A DNA stretch of 64,000 nucleotides, from the NCBI GenBank assembly GCA_013399695.1, contig VXAU01002065.1, forward strand, positions 144,775 through 208,774, read 5' to 3'. The notes beneath the pieces were generated by a model, which saw only the letters and a list, made by a program, of their open reading frames with translations, was not told where the DNA came from and did not search any database. This document shows, one piece after another, positions 36,029 through 47,767 of this stretch. Positions within the stretch are counted from its first letter, which is position 1. Each line of letters starts with the position of its first letter. Source of the DNA: Formicarius rufipectus. Taxonomy: Eukaryota; Chordata; Aves; Passeriformes; Formicariidae. Both the position numbers and the translations under genes were made by a program.

Positions 36029-36587
36029 GAGACCTCTGTAATCCCTATGTTGGTTCTCTTCCTTTGTGGGGATGGGCATTCCAAGGTGTGAGAAACCATG
36101 GCAAAGGAGAACATCAGAAAGTTTTGTGGGCAGGGAATTTCACTTTATGCCTTCCTTATTAGGTATGAGAGTTTTTCCCCTGTTAAAGTTTGTGGGATTT
36201 CTGCAACCTAAATGAAGGAAAGATGATTGCTCTGAGCTTTTTCTTATCTCTTGGCACTGTCTTGTGTTGCAGCTTGCCATTCCAGTGGTTTATGCAGAGG
36301 AAAGAATAGAAACAAGTTCCCAATAAATAGAACTGGAAATATTTTTAGAAGCTTCCTCCTTGATCAAATAACACACACCGTGTTCCGTCAGCACCTTCTG
36401 ATGAATAATGAAACTCCTCCGGCCATGGGAAGGGGGGTGTCCAAACACTGGCTGTGTCCCTGCTCCTCATGCTTTGTGTGGTGGTGCTTGTTAATAACAA
36501 CACATTTTGTGTTTGTGGAGATTTAGAATGAATTTTAACCACTTGTGTTCAGAAATCCTAAAATAAACATTGTTTGCTGGGGAATTC
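36029..36587. other. Unique spacer
   Basis: No feature recognised. Confidence 0.4.
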
Positions 36588-36692
36588 CTGAGTCATGGAA
36601 TCCCAGAGTGGTTTGGGTTGGAAGGGACCTTAAAGCCCATCCCATTCCACACCCTGCCATGGGCAGGGACACTTTCCACTAGCCCAGAATGC
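36588..36692 (-). mobile_element. CR1 LINE 3' end fragment
   Basis: Reverse CR1 end: GAGTCATGGAATCCCAGAG, GGTTTGGGTTGGAAGGGACC, CATGGGCAGGGACACTTTCC. It stops at CTAGCCCAG, about 100 bp. Confidence 0.92.
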
Positions 36693-37353
36693 AAAGATCT
36701 TTGTAAAGGATATTTAATTAAGAGCTTTTTAATGACTGAGAAATGCGTGTTGTGGAAGGGCCTTTGCAGACCCTGCTGGGGTTGGTTTAGGCAGAGCTGC
36801 CTAAATGTGTGCACTGCCAGGACCTGGAGTAGTTTGGTCCTGCAAACAGCTCCCAGAGTTGAGGTATCCCAGAATAAATTTCCTTATGGTTGGAACTGCT
36901 TCTGCTGTTTGTTAAATCCCAGCTCTCCAGGGGAAGTGGGTAATAATGGGTTTAGTTAAAAAGGACTTGTTTGTAGATAATAAATTCTCATCTCAAATCC
37001 CAAAGGTCTCTGTTAGATCAGCAGGACTGATGCTGGTTGGGGTCCTGTTACAGCTGGCTTTGGGAGAGAAAATGTGTTTGCACTGCTTTGGTAAAGTACC
37101 TACAGCAATGCAACAGCTGTGCAAGTGAAAATACTGCTCTGCTGCTTTGAAAAGTGCAGTCTGAAAACTTCAGAGCAGCATTTCCTGCTTGGAGATGCTG
37201 AACAGGTGGTGGAAGACACCGAGAGCGAGGTGGGAATACATTAAATGGCTTTGTAGAGTCATTTTGTACAAGTGCTGTTCAGGCCTTACCCACTGCTTTG
37301 CTCCATCCCCTGCAAAGTGGAGTGAATTGCTCTGGAGCCATGAGGGATGGGGG
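36693..37353. other. Unique spacer
   Basis: No feature recognised. Confidence 0.4.
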
Positions 37354-38139
37354 TGTCCCAGTTGCACTGGCCAGGACCAGTTTATCCCTTTGTGGGTCCA
37401 ACCAAAACTGGGTATTCTACGCCCTCTGTGCCATCTCTGATGGTCTGTCAATGCTGGAGCGTTGGCAGCAGCTGCCCAGGGCACACCTGAGCCCTCAGGG
37501 CACAGGGGGTTTTAAAGAGCCCAGTGGGACAGGGCAGTGTTCCTGTCCTCACACCAGTGACCCAGCGGGGAGAACTGCCCTCTGGGGAGGCATCAGCACC
37601 TTCACACCCACCTGAGGGGCCATCTCTGCTCAGGGGCCATTAGAGACCAGTGCAAGAGGCAGCTGCAACAACCCAGACCAGAAAAAATTCCAAAATATCC
37701 CAGGACTCACAGAGCAAATCACCCACTGTGGAACTCCCCACCCTGGAGGAGGTGCTGGGCACTCCCACTTGAACCTGAGCATAGATAATCCTGGGGTTTG
37801 GGACTTCTGGTACCACTTGTTGGATCCAGAGGAGGAGCAGAACCTCACCAGGACTGCACTGCCACTCTGGCCCAGACTGACCCTCATCCTCACCAACAGC
37901 TTTCCTTCCCTCTCACTCTGCACTCAGGGGGCCCACGTGGGACTCAGCACAGGGGACGATGAACACCATCCTGTCCCTGCCCCAGGGGGCTGGTTATACA
38001 TCTGGTTTTGTGGGTCAAACCCAATTTTTATCTGTATCATTTTATTTATTGTGATCTTTTTAGTAAATTGTAACCCTGACTTGCAATCTCTCCTGAGTTG
38101 GGTTCGTTTCTCCTGCTGGTTTACCTTTAAACCAGCACA
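37354..38139 (+). mobile_element. LTR, family B copy 2
   Basis: About 786 bp aligned along its length with 54758-55445 and the reverse of 21957-22704. It starts TGTCCCAGTTG, has GGCAGCAGCTGCCCAGGGCA near 130 bp, CAGGGGGCCCACGTGG in the middle and TTTCTCCTGCTGGTTTA near the end, closing at CCAGCACA. It is more diverged than the other two, and I see no target duplication. No internal region. Confidence 0.75.
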
Positions 38140-39550
38140 AAGTGGGAAATGTTCTTGGTGTGAAGTCCTGCTCAGGTCAGGGGGTTGGATGGTTTTGGTG
38201 CTTTAGGCAGCTGAGTATTCTAAGTTCCTTACACAACTGGATGAGTGTTTAATTTCAGCTCATTTAAGTTTCCTAATCTGTTTCCAGTTCTTTTTTTCTT
38301 TAAGGTTCAACTGATGGGAATACTGGTGTGTTTGGTTTTGAGCCCCATTTGTTGTATTTTTCTTCTTCAGAAATCACGTTCATGACCCTGAAGGGGAGCA
38401 CTGTGCATGGAATGCACAAAAGTTTCCCTGTTTTATGTAGAAAGTAGAACAAAAGATCAGAGTCATGTGGAACAGCTACTAAATAGCAGAATGAAAAACT
38501 AGCACCTTAATGTTACCAGTCTCATTATTAATAAAATAGTGTGATAAGTAATGCTTTAAATTGTATTTGGAGATCCTGTTTTTGAAGTGAAGGAAGAGCT
38601 GCACTTCCTTGGGAAGAGCTGCTGTCTCAACTGTGTTTACTGCAGTTTCAATAAATTAGATTAAGGAAATGAAAGTGTGCCCAAAATTGTGCAAGAAAAC
38701 TAATTCTCAAGAGTTCAAAGTCTTCAATAACCTTTCCATTTCCTGGGGAGCTTTTGTTTTAAACCACATTTTTAAGCAGTAAGTACTGATCTCCACTGTA
38801 AATGCTCCTGACACGGTTTGCAGGAATCTTTCCATAGTGTGTAACTACAAAATGTGACCAACACCTGATTCAAGAAATAACCTTAAAAGTAATTTTCTTT
38901 CTCGTGTGGATGCAATTTCATCCACACTCACAGGCTGAGTCCCTTTCCTCCCAGGAGATGCAAGTCTTGCCCTCAGAGAGGGTGTGCTCTGTTTTCTGTT
39001 TTCTAGCAATGCAGGTGAGCTCAGGTGCTCCTCAGGCAGCAGCTGCCTGTGCTTGGGGGGGAATTGTGATTACAGGGGACAGGAAATGAATCGGGAGTCT
39101 AAAATACCAAGGGTGGAAAACATTGGCATGAGGGTCCTGCAGAGTTGAGATCTCAGAGGGTGTGTAGGGGCAAGAAAATGGGAAATATGATGGAGATGAG
39201 GCAGGAGAAATAGTGGAAAAAGTAAAGAATAAAGAGGGAAAGGGAAAATAACTTTTAGGAATGGTATTGTCATTTAGTTCTGCTCAGGTGCAGTGGGACA
39301 GGGGTTGGCTACAGGCAAACAAACTGCCCATGGCCCTTGTCCCTCAGTGCTCCAAAACAGTAAATAGAGACATTGTTTTGTTCAGGCTCTTTATCTCAGC
39401 CTTACAGTGGTCAGATTATGCTGGGATTTTGAGGTCATTATTTCTGAGGGACTGGCCTCTAACTCTGCTCTTCATCCTGGGTTGGTTTCCACGGCAGGAG
39501 TTGTTCCTCGATAAATTCTGCAAGTTAAAAAACCCACACACAAGCAAAGC
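38140..39550. other. Unique AT-rich non-coding sequence
   Basis: No repeat family or exon recognised. 38.3-38.9 kb is AT-rich with TAATG and TTAAT words. Confidence 0.5.
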
Positions 39551-39680
39551 CCAAACCACCAAAACCAAACTTACAGAAAGAAATTACAAAAAAAAACCCA
39601 AAAAAACCAAACCAAACCAAACCAAAATAAAAAAACCAAAAACAAACCAAACAAACAACCAAACAAAACAAAACAACAAC
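39551..39680. repeat. A/C-rich low-complexity tract
   Basis: About 130 bp of CCAAA, CAAAA and AAACC words with almost no G or T. A strand-complementary G/T tract lies at 42477-42538. It encodes the K/N/T/P-rich tail of a 143-codon open frame, which is an artefact of composition. Confidence 0.92.
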
Positions 39681-41619
39681 CCAAAGCAATGAAACCAACC
39701 CAACCAGACAGAGGGCACTTGGACAAGCCTTTCTGAGCCCACCGGGGAGTTTGGTCTTTCACGGCAGGTTCGGTGTCTCCGAGATGTGCCAGGAAGTGTT
39801 TGTTTGATTGATTGATTTGGGATTCTGATGCTGGGGAAGTGTGTGTGGAGGAAATGCTTCCACGTGCCACTGTTCTAGGCTCAGCTGAAATGTCTAACCA
39901 TCCAAGCAGCTGGGTTTGACAAAGGGATGGACTTTTCATCCCCAGGTCTGGGGGCAGGGGGTGCAGTGCATGAGGCATCTCAGAATGAGGGAGGAGTCTC
40001 GATGCAAAACCCCCTTTGCCTGTCCCCAGTTGACTCAGAGACCACTTGAGAATTGATTTTCCTGTCAAGCAGAGACTCCAGAGGTGGAAGGAGCAGAGGC
40101 TTAAGCCAAGGGGTGGTGGGAGGGAAAAGGGGAGTTGTCTGGGTGACTGAGCTGGTGCTTACAAAGAAACTGGTGGGACTTGTTCCCATCCTCAGATGAC
40201 AGAGGAACAAGGCAGGAAATGAAAATCTTGGTTAATCCTGGGTGAGGGCAGGTCTTAAGCCCTTCCTAGTGTTATGCAATGGAGGAGAAAGGGATATGAT
40301 CTGTAAATATGCCCATAAATTAACAGGCTGATGTAAAAGATGATGTCTCATCTCCCAGGGAACAGCCCTTCAACTAAAGCACAATAGGAATGTGGGTTTC
40401 TGGCACAGCCCTGCTCTGCCTCCTGGCTTTTACAGAGTTTCTCAGAGCTGTGCAGTGATTTTATTATGAATTCCCAGCAAAATATTAAGTGTTCCAAGCT
40501 GACTTTTCACACCCTGCACACAGATGGGGCTGCAGGTTTTGGCCCGAGCCCTTGCAGAGGTGGCCAGAGACCATTTGTGTGGGCTTCTTCCCAGCACAGA
40601 GGAGCTCCTAGGCTTTGAAGGAGCTGATTTAGCTGTTTCCCATCTCATCACCTGGCCATCCTGGCTCTGATAAGGTGTCTCCTACCAGGAGGAAGCTGCT
40701 CCCTTGAGGAATCCTTTGGAGGCTGATGGATGGTTCAGTTTTTCTAAAGCTCCTGACGTCGATAGCCCTGAAATACAGTTATCTCTAAAAGCTCTGTATT
40801 GTCATAAAAGTGGGCTGGAGGAGGTGTCTGTGCCTGCAGTTGGATTTGTGAGGCTGAAACACTTTATGCAAATGCTGAGAGATGGTGGGAAAGACTTTGT
40901 TGCCCATTTTAACATTGTTAATTGATAACATGGTATAAACTTCACTTGCTTTCAGTCAGGCCTGTAAATGCCATGAGGCGAAAAGGGTTTAGTCTTCCAC
41001 TTTAATACACAAATTAATCTGTGAAATACTGCTTATCTTTCTTTTGGATGGGAGTTTTCAAGCACTGCTGAGAGATTGTGCAAATGAGATGTGGGATGGA
41101 ATGATAGAAGAGTGGAATTAGGCCAAGCATCTCCTCCTGCTTCAGAGCTGAAGTGTTCCTGAAGGATTTGATTTCCTCAGGCTTCTGAAAAACCCAAATC
41201 CAAGATGGTATTGAAATATCTGAGGGCTCTTGGGGCTGATTTGCCCAGGCAGGTACTCACACTGAGATTGCTCCACAGACGTGTCTGAGATGTCCCTTTT
41301 TAGGGAAGCTCCGACACGACACTGGTCCTTAAAAGCAGGAGTCCCTGCCAGTGAAACAGGGCTGGTGTGCCCCAGCAAGGAGAGGGAAAAGTGGCTTAGG
41401 TCTCCTTTTCAAGCCTCTAGAAACAGGTTTTCAAAGCTGTTTGCTCTGCAGGAAGCCTGGTGTGTCCAACTGGCTGAATGCTGGTAAGAGTTAATGTCCA
41501 AGGCAAGGATGGGAGTGCAGGGCAGCACTGAGTGGGAAGGCAGAGTCTTGCTTGGCAGAAAAGAGCCACTTTAAAGGTTCCTGCAGTGGCTTAAAGCAAA
41601 AAGGACCTCAAACTTAGAA
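39681..41619. other. Unique non-coding sequence
   Basis: About 1.9 kb without recognised repeats. A 32-nt splice-bounded candidate lies at 41452-41483 and is discussed under findings. Confidence 0.5.
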
Positions 41620-41773
41620 TTAACTTCCCCATCCACGGGAGTGTCCAAGGCCAGGTTGGATAGGACTTGGAGCAGCCTGGGCTGGCAGGGAAGTTGTCCC
41701 TGCCCGTGACAGGGGGTGGAATGAGATGAGATTTAAGGTCCCCTCCAACCCAAACCATCCTATGATTCTGTGA
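41620..41773 (+). mobile_element. CR1 LINE 3' end fragment
   Basis: GGGAGTGTCCAAGGCCAGG, TTGGAGCAGCCTGGGCTGGC, GATTTAAGGTCCCCTCCAAC and a CCTATGATTCTGTGAA tail, the full CR1 3' motif with both ATGATTCT and TGTGA words. Confidence 0.93.
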
Positions 41774-42476
41774 ACTGCAGACTCAAGTGTTTAAAACCCA
41801 TGACTTGATATTTGTAACGTGTTGTGTTGGCAGGAGAGAGCACAGAGGTGACAACATGAAGGGCTTTCTGATTGAGATCCATGGCCCCAGACCAGAAGAG
41901 CTGGTGGCCCTTCCTGAGCTGGAAAGCTTCATGCCCTGAGCTTCTCTGGGGTTTGGGAAATTCCTTATTTATCCCATATTGCCCACACTGTGTAATTAGC
42001 AGCTGACAGCCAAAAACTGGGAACTTTCTGAGGTAGAAGCTTCCAACTGGTTTACCCAACATCTGCTGCCCTGCCCAGCTGCTGGGACTGGCACTGTCTT
42101 CCTGGCCAGTGGCAGCCTGGAGAAAGCCCTGACTGAGTCCCACTTTTTGTGCTTTTTGTTTAAATTGATTCTGTCATAACCTGCTGCCTCTTGGGGGTTT
42201 CAAAACCTAGCTATTCTGCATGGGAGCACATTTTAGGCTTCATGAAGACAGTTTGTGCCTTGCTCCCAGTTCTCCAGTGTTTTTATCAGTTTAGGTTTTA
42301 ACTGTTTGGGTTCTCAGCATCCCACTAATGGCCTTTGACTGCACTGTATGGCAGGTGCCTCAAATACTGACAAGAAATGGTTTTGCTCCCCTTCCTCCTC
42401 CTCTCCCCCTTAAAATTAATACTGTAACTGGGACTAAAAAGCTTCTGATTTTGGTTTGCTTTTCCTGTTTCTTTTT
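41774..42476. other. Unique spacer
   Basis: No feature recognised. Confidence 0.4.
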
Positions 42477-42538
42477 TCCCTTGGTTGGTGTGTTGTTTTT
42501 GTGTTGTTGGTTTGGTTTTGTTTTGTTTTGTTTTTTAA
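42477..42538. repeat. G/T-rich low-complexity tract
   Basis: TTGGTTGG, GTTGTTGGTTTGG and repeated TTTTG units, about 60 bp with very little A or C. It is complementary in kind to the tract at 39551-39680. Confidence 0.9.
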
Positions 42539-43357
42539 TTAGAAAAAGCAACCAAACCCTGATGGCTGAGGCTGTGTCTGGTGTGAGCTGGGTGGCACAA
42601 GCATCTTCTTGCCAGATTCCATGGAGCAGCTCAGCCCTGTGCCAGGAGCATCCCTGCACTGCCACAACCCCCTGCTCCCTCCACGAGTTCTGCTATGTCA
42701 CTTGAGTGCCTTAAAACACAGAGCTTTGTGTCCTCTGAAGCAATTTGTCGTGGTTACTCTGTAGAATGATTTGCTTTGCTGCTTTTGCTTTAAATTTGGG
42801 GTTTATTTCTTCAAGTGAAGAACAAATTGGAGGGGCAGCAGGTGGTTCAAGTCACCTTGCCCAGCTCCTCTTGTGCACAGCACCAGGCAGGAGCAGGGTG
42901 GTCCCTCTGGCACCATTCACTTGACATTAAGCTTTGGAGGAGATTTTTCATTGACTTGGTGGAAACTGGATGAGGCTCTTAAATTATGCATGAGCAGTCT
43001 GTGCCTGCTTGGGAGTGAGGGATTTTTTTACCCAGTGAGGGTGGAAGAGATGCTTTAAAGGCTGTCACTGCAGTTTGCAGCCAGGCACAAATTGCTCCTG
43101 CCTCTGTTGGACTCTCTCTCTTCCATTGGGGCATTAAAATTTGATGTGCCCCAAGTGCAGTGCCCACCAGCCTCAGGGCTGGGCTGTTCCTTCCCGTGGC
43201 CAGGGAGTGAGTGCTCTTGGTCAGGACCCTAAAAAAGACCCCTGGGAAGTGGGAGTGAAGCTTCAGCTGTAGAGTTCCCTTGCTGTGTCCCCTCCTGCCT
43301 GGCAGTGACCGAGGCTGCAGCACCTCAGCACCCCTGGGAAGGGCAGAGCCTCCTGTG
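42539..43357. other. Unique spacer
   Basis: No feature recognised. Confidence 0.4.
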
Positions 43358-43745
43358 GCATCACAGGACGGGCTGAGCTGGAAGGGACCCACAAGGACCA
43401 TCCAGTCCAACCCTCAGCCCTGCACAGCCCCATCCCCAAGAGTCACCCCCTGTGCCCCAGAGCATCATCCCAACCCTCCTGGAGCTCTGGCAGCCTCGGG
43501 GCTGTGCCCACTGCCCTGGGGAGCCTGGGCAGTGCCCACCACCCTCTGGGGGAAGAGCCTTTCCCTGAGATCCCCCCTGCCCCTGCCCTGACACAGCTCC
43601 AGCCCTTCCCTGGTGCTGTCCCTGGTCCCACAGAGCACAGATCAGTGCCTGCCCCTCCTCTGCCCCTGCCCAGGGAGTTGTCCCTGCCATGAGGTGTCCC
43701 CTCAGTCTCCTCTTCTCCAGCTGAACACCCCAAGTGCCCTCAGCC
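43358..43745 (-). mobile_element. CR1 LINE 3' end, long fragment
   Basis: About 390 bp matching 6965-7279 and 51865-52230. From the 3' end it reads CATCACAGGACGGGCTGAGC, GGAAGGGACCCACAAGGACC, GCAGCCTCGGGGCTGTGCCC and TGCCATGAGGTGTCCCCTC. It is the longest copy of this subfamily here and keeps a C6/C4/C3 stretch (43572-43589), G-rich on the element's sense strand. Confidence 0.93.
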
Positions 43746-44245
43746 ATTGGCATCACATCCCCTGGCATCACCTTGCCAGACTCCAGCAGCCCTGTAGGGT
43801 TGGGATCTGGGGCATCCCCGACGCTGTGGGGCAGATTTCCCCTACAGCACTGGGAGCCCAGCCCTGCTGGGGTGGATGGAAGGGCAGCTCAGATCTCTCC
43901 TCACACGTTGCCCTCGTGGCTGTTCTTCATCCTGCTCAAGGTTGTCTCACCTGTACCTGAAGATGCCAAATCTTTCATTAGAAGTCTTATGGCACATCTT
44001 GAATTTCCCTGGGATTTGGCCAGTGAGGGTGGTGGCTGGTTGGTGTGGTAGCACCAAAGGCAGCATCGCCCAGGTGAAAGCCATGGGTGGTGGATGCTGG
44101 TCTGCAGCTGTAGAGCTGTGGCAGCATGTTCTGCCACTCTTCTGGGATCTGGGAATGGAAGTCACCACTGACATGGTCCCTCTTTCATGTGGACTGTGCT
44201 AAACCCAGCTAAAAGCAGGATGGAGGTGCCGGGATTGGGACTGGA
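43746..44245. other. Unique spacer
   Basis: Some CR1-like GC-rich wording persists just past 43745 (CATCCCCTGGCATCACC), but I cannot follow it. No feature otherwise. Confidence 0.4.
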
Positions 44246-44440
44246 TGGCATATCCATGGAATGCTTTGGGCTGAAAGGACCTCAAAGCCCATCCAGTGCC
44301 ACCCCTTGCCATGGGCAGGGACACCTTCCACCAGCCCAGGGTGCTCCAAACCCTGTCCAACCTGTCCTTGGACACCCCCAGGGATGGGGCAGCCACAGCT
44401 GCTCTGCCCACCCTATGCCAGGGGCTGCCCACCCTGTGAG
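44246..44440 (-). mobile_element. CR1 LINE 3' end fragment
   Basis: Reverse CR1: ATCCATGGAATGCTTTGGGC, GACCTCAAAGCCCATCCAG, CACCTTCCACCAGCCCAGGG, CCCCAGGGATGGGGCAGCC. Nearly the same span as the 21.2 kb copy. Confidence 0.92.
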
Positions 44441-45251
44441 CTGCACTCATGGCTGGAGATCCTGCAACAGAAGCACCAATGAACTCTGTAATTTTTTTCA
44501 GATGGGCAGAATGAATTAAAAATTTGTCACCTACACGAGGACATGGAGTGTCTGTAAAGAGGCAGGAGCTGCTCGCTGGGTTTGTACTCGTGGGACTTGG
44601 AGCACCCTTCTCTGCTGAAAACCACGATTGCAAAGCACAGCTTTGGAAGTGCCACCACTTTGTTCTGCTGGTCATCGTTTTCCCCACTCAGTGCCATTCA
44701 AATGTGTGCTCCCCTCAGCTGACACTTTCCTCTGAGAAGTTCAATTGCCTAGAAAACACCCTAAGTCCATACTCAAGGAAAACAGGCTGTATTTCTGGGT
44801 TCACATTTCAGCTGCTGCAGAACTATTTCTTACATTTAGCACATTAAGAGGAAAAATGCTCTGTCTGTCTGCAGCAGGAAGGGAGAAACGCCCCAGAAAA
44901 TCAACTCAGCTGAATGGTGGTACCAGTGCAGTTGTTTTGCTGAAAGGAGCCACTGCATCCTGAGACATTTCCTGTGCAGTTTGTGGGGCAGACACTTGGA
45001 AAGCTCTTGCAAACACAGCCAGGGCTTCAGCCTGGTCTTGTTAGAGCAAGCTCAGAGGTGGGGTGTTAATGAGTGATCCGCTGGGGATGAGGCACAGCGA
45101 GGACATTTCCACCTCCTTACAGCAGCAGAGTGAGGCTTGACCTTTATTACAATACACATTTTCACAGTGTAACATGGAAAGTGTTCTAAGCTTCAGGTAA
45201 TTCCTGGGGGAACATGTTCACCCTCCCCGAGGTGCAGCTTTAAGGGGCTTC
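44441..45251. other. Unique spacer
   Basis: No feature recognised before the LTR edge at 45257. Confidence 0.4.
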
Positions 45252-45256
45252 ACAGC

Positions 45257-45760
45257 TGTGAGAAACAGTCTCAGACCCGAAGGGGGTTTCGTATCAGAGT
45301 TCATTATCTGGGGAAAGCAAACAGGGCTGGACACGGTGGAGTCTTCACTCCCCAAAACCACATCCCAGACACAGCACAGGTGGGGGTTTGCCCGGTTATT
45401 TCATACATATTCATTACATCATATACATATACATTTTACAACGTGATGCTAAACAGTCTTCAACAGTTGTTTCTTTGTTGTGTCAGTTCTGTCTCCTGTA
45501 ATTCACATATTCCCTGATAAGGGCTGAGGGAAACTGAACAGTTCTACCATAACTCAAGTATTTCCTTGATAGGGAAGCAGAGAAACTACCCAATTCTACC
45601 ATAGTTCACATTACCTGGATAAGGAAGAGAAACTAAACAGTTCTACCATAGTTCACTCACTTCCTTTGTGGGGGTGTAATAACAACAACTTGTGCCCTTT
45701 ATGAGGCTGCAATAATCCATTTGGCTCTCACTGACATGAATCATAATGACATCTATCACA
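45257..45760 (-). mobile_element. Solo LTR, family C, with imperfect target duplication
   Basis: A 504-bp segment with perfect 5-bp inverted termini TGTGA...TCACA, flanked by ACAGC (45252-45256) and ACAAC (45761-45765), a 5-bp duplication with one mismatch. In reverse complement the last 150 bp (AAGACTCCACC, then CTGAGACTGTTTCTCACA) has the look of an avian LTR U5. An internal triplicate of ~50 bp sits at 45511-45660, in the part that would be U3. Only one copy is in the window, so the boundaries rest on the termini and flanks alone. Confidence 0.6.
45511..45660. repeat. Three ~50-bp degenerate tandem units inside the LTR
   Basis: Units begin at about 45511, 45562 and 45611. Each contains CTGATAAGG or CTTGATAGGG or CTGGATAAGG, then GAAACT, then TTCTACCATA. 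In retroviral LTRs such repeats in U3 often act as enhancers, and that role here is inference. Confidence 0.75.
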
Positions 45761-45765
45761 ACAAC

Positions 45766-47331
45766 TCCAGCAAGAGACACATTTTGCAGCCAGATTATTT
45801 CCATGTATCACATCCAGCCATGGGGAAGGGGTGGAATTGGGCTGTGCAGAGTAACCCAACAACCCTGAGCACCAAGAATGTAAAGGATGTGGCTGAAATA
45901 AGTTGTTTGGAAAAGGAACTGGGGTGAAGGTTTTCTTCTGGTGGTATTTATGTGTGGATAGGGCAAAGCCCTGTGTAGCTTCAGTACGACATGGCTTTTG
46001 TTGTGCAAAACACATTTCATTTCTGGGTAGCTCAATCTTAGTACATAAAAATAATGTTCCTATAATTGCATAAAACTGGTAACACTTGGGACTAAATGTA
46101 GAGACTATGAAACCCCCCATATTTTTCTCTCCTGTGTTAAATTTAACTATTCCTGGGCTTTGAAGATGCCTCCTTGGTCCTCATAGAAGATGAGCTACAA
46201 AATTCACTATTGATCTTTTGCAGTTGTGCAGTTCTCAGCTGCCTGGATGGTTCTTAATTAAATACAGAGATTGTCTTTAATTCTCTTAAATTGTTCTGTG
46301 CTGCTGCTGTCAGGTGTTGAGCAGCTCCTAAATTTCTATTATGGTGAATAAATGGGCTGATATTGAGGAGGTAAGTGTTATAAATCCCACTGTCATAAAT
46401 CTTCCATCCCAGCAGAGCAGAGCTGCAGTGCTCAGCTCTGTTCAGAGTTCAGAGGTTCTGAAGGAGCAGAATCTGAAGATTTTGATCAGCTCTGGCAGCA
46501 GGAATGGGTTGTTTTAGGATTACCCAGGGCCAGAGCTCTGCAGTCTACTTTTCTTTAGTCTGGTGCACCATTGCCCAAACTAAATACATTGAAATATTAA
46601 TTCTGAAGCTGAAAAAAGGGCAGACAAAACCCCAGCAGTGTAAAGTCTGATGGCCTTAGATCACACTATGCAACAAAGCATCAATATCAGGTGGGGTGAT
46701 TTTAGGGTGAAGGAAAACATTCAGGTGTCAGGCTCTTGCAAGGCAGCAGAAGCATTTGTCACTCTGGGTTTGGCTGATGCTTCATCTCTCCAAGGATTTT
46801 TCTGCAGTGACTGTAGCTCTTGTCCAGCATCACACAGCCTCCTCTACCTGCTGCTTCAACAGGAATTGGCTTTGCAGTAACCTGGAATGTTGTTGGGAGG
46901 AACCTCCCTCACTCCCAGCCCTCCCCAAAAGCAGAACAAAGGGGGAAAAAATTAATATTTTATTTTTGTCTCGCTGCTTTAACAGATGGATTTCAAAAAA
47001 AATATTTTAAAAATCAGTGAAATTTTCCCAAGAATATTTTCTGTTACATGTTGACTCACAGTTAAAGAATGAGGGGAAGTTCAAGTTTTGCTGGTGGGAA
47101 ATGCTGCAGGTGTTGTTGGGAATACCTGTGTGTTTCTCCCATCTCTGCCATCCCTTCCTGTGTTTCCCCACGGCCACCTGAGCACTCTGAGCCTGCCTTT
47201 GTCTGTCCCTGCACTGCCGAACGTGCCTCCTCCTGCCTCAGCAATGGATGGTGCTGGGAAGTGGAAGAAGAGCCAGGACATTTCCCTTAGTGACTCAGGG
47301 TGGTTCCTGGTTCCCTGCAGTGTCCGTATTA
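45766..47331. other. Unique non-coding sequence
   Basis: AT-rich to 47.05 kb, no repeat family recognised. A strong splice donor (GAGGAG/GTAAGT, 46371) follows an ATG with good context at 46341, discussed under findings. Confidence 0.5.
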
Positions 47332-47581
47332 ATTCTTGGCTGGACTTCGCGAACGAAGATTTCGGGCTCAGCCTGCGCGATGGATGTTTTAGGTGAGGCA
47401 CAGTGTGCGCGGAACTGGCCCCACCCCCTTTACTCCTGAGGTTCATTTGCCACGGCCGAGCAGCTCGGACGGTGACAGCGAGTTCCTCGGGATTGGAACC
47501 GGCGTCCTCAGAGGAGGAGCCGCTCCACAGGCGGGGGCCTACGCCACTCGGCCAACGCCCGCCGCCCATTGCAGATTAACA
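47332..47581 (-). mobile_element. tRNA-derived SINE-like element, inverted copy 1
   Basis: Read on the minus strand the element has TTGGCCGAGTGGCG near its start, an excellent Pol III A box of the Leu/Ser tRNA type, and GGTTCCAATCCC about 60 bp later, a near-consensus B box. About 140 bp of CpG-rich body follow and end AAGTCCAGCC. It is almost identical to 47768-48031. The tRNA-like part does not fold well: the T-stem and acceptor stem carry several mismatches, so it is not a working tRNA gene. It matches no SINE I can name. A DNA transposon or part of an ERV cannot be excluded. Confidence 0.55.
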
Positions 47582-47767
47582 GTAAAGAAAAAACCAGCAA
47601 ACAGCAAAGCAATAATGTCAGGTTGTTGAGCAATCCTGGGAGCCCACGTGGGTCAGAGCACCAGGGGAAGACCTCGCCTTTTCCTCTCTGCCTCCGAATG
47701 ACACAAACGTGGCACTGCAGCCACGCCTGCAACACGAGCTGGGGCAGGTGCTGTATTAATTAGATGG
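47582..47767. other. Spacer of the inverted element pair
   Basis: About 186 bp between the two head-to-head arms. It starts with an A-rich stretch (AAAGAAAAAACCAGC) and ends with ATTAATTAGATGGTG. No feature of its own. Confidence 0.5.

Noticed and set aside
37769..38206. Conserved-looking frames shared by 21972-22307, 37769-38206 and 55098-55331 with hydrophobic ends
   Set aside because: The similarity is explained by the shared LTR (family B). The frames are broken differently in each copy, so they are LTR sequence read as protein, not an env or membrane protein.
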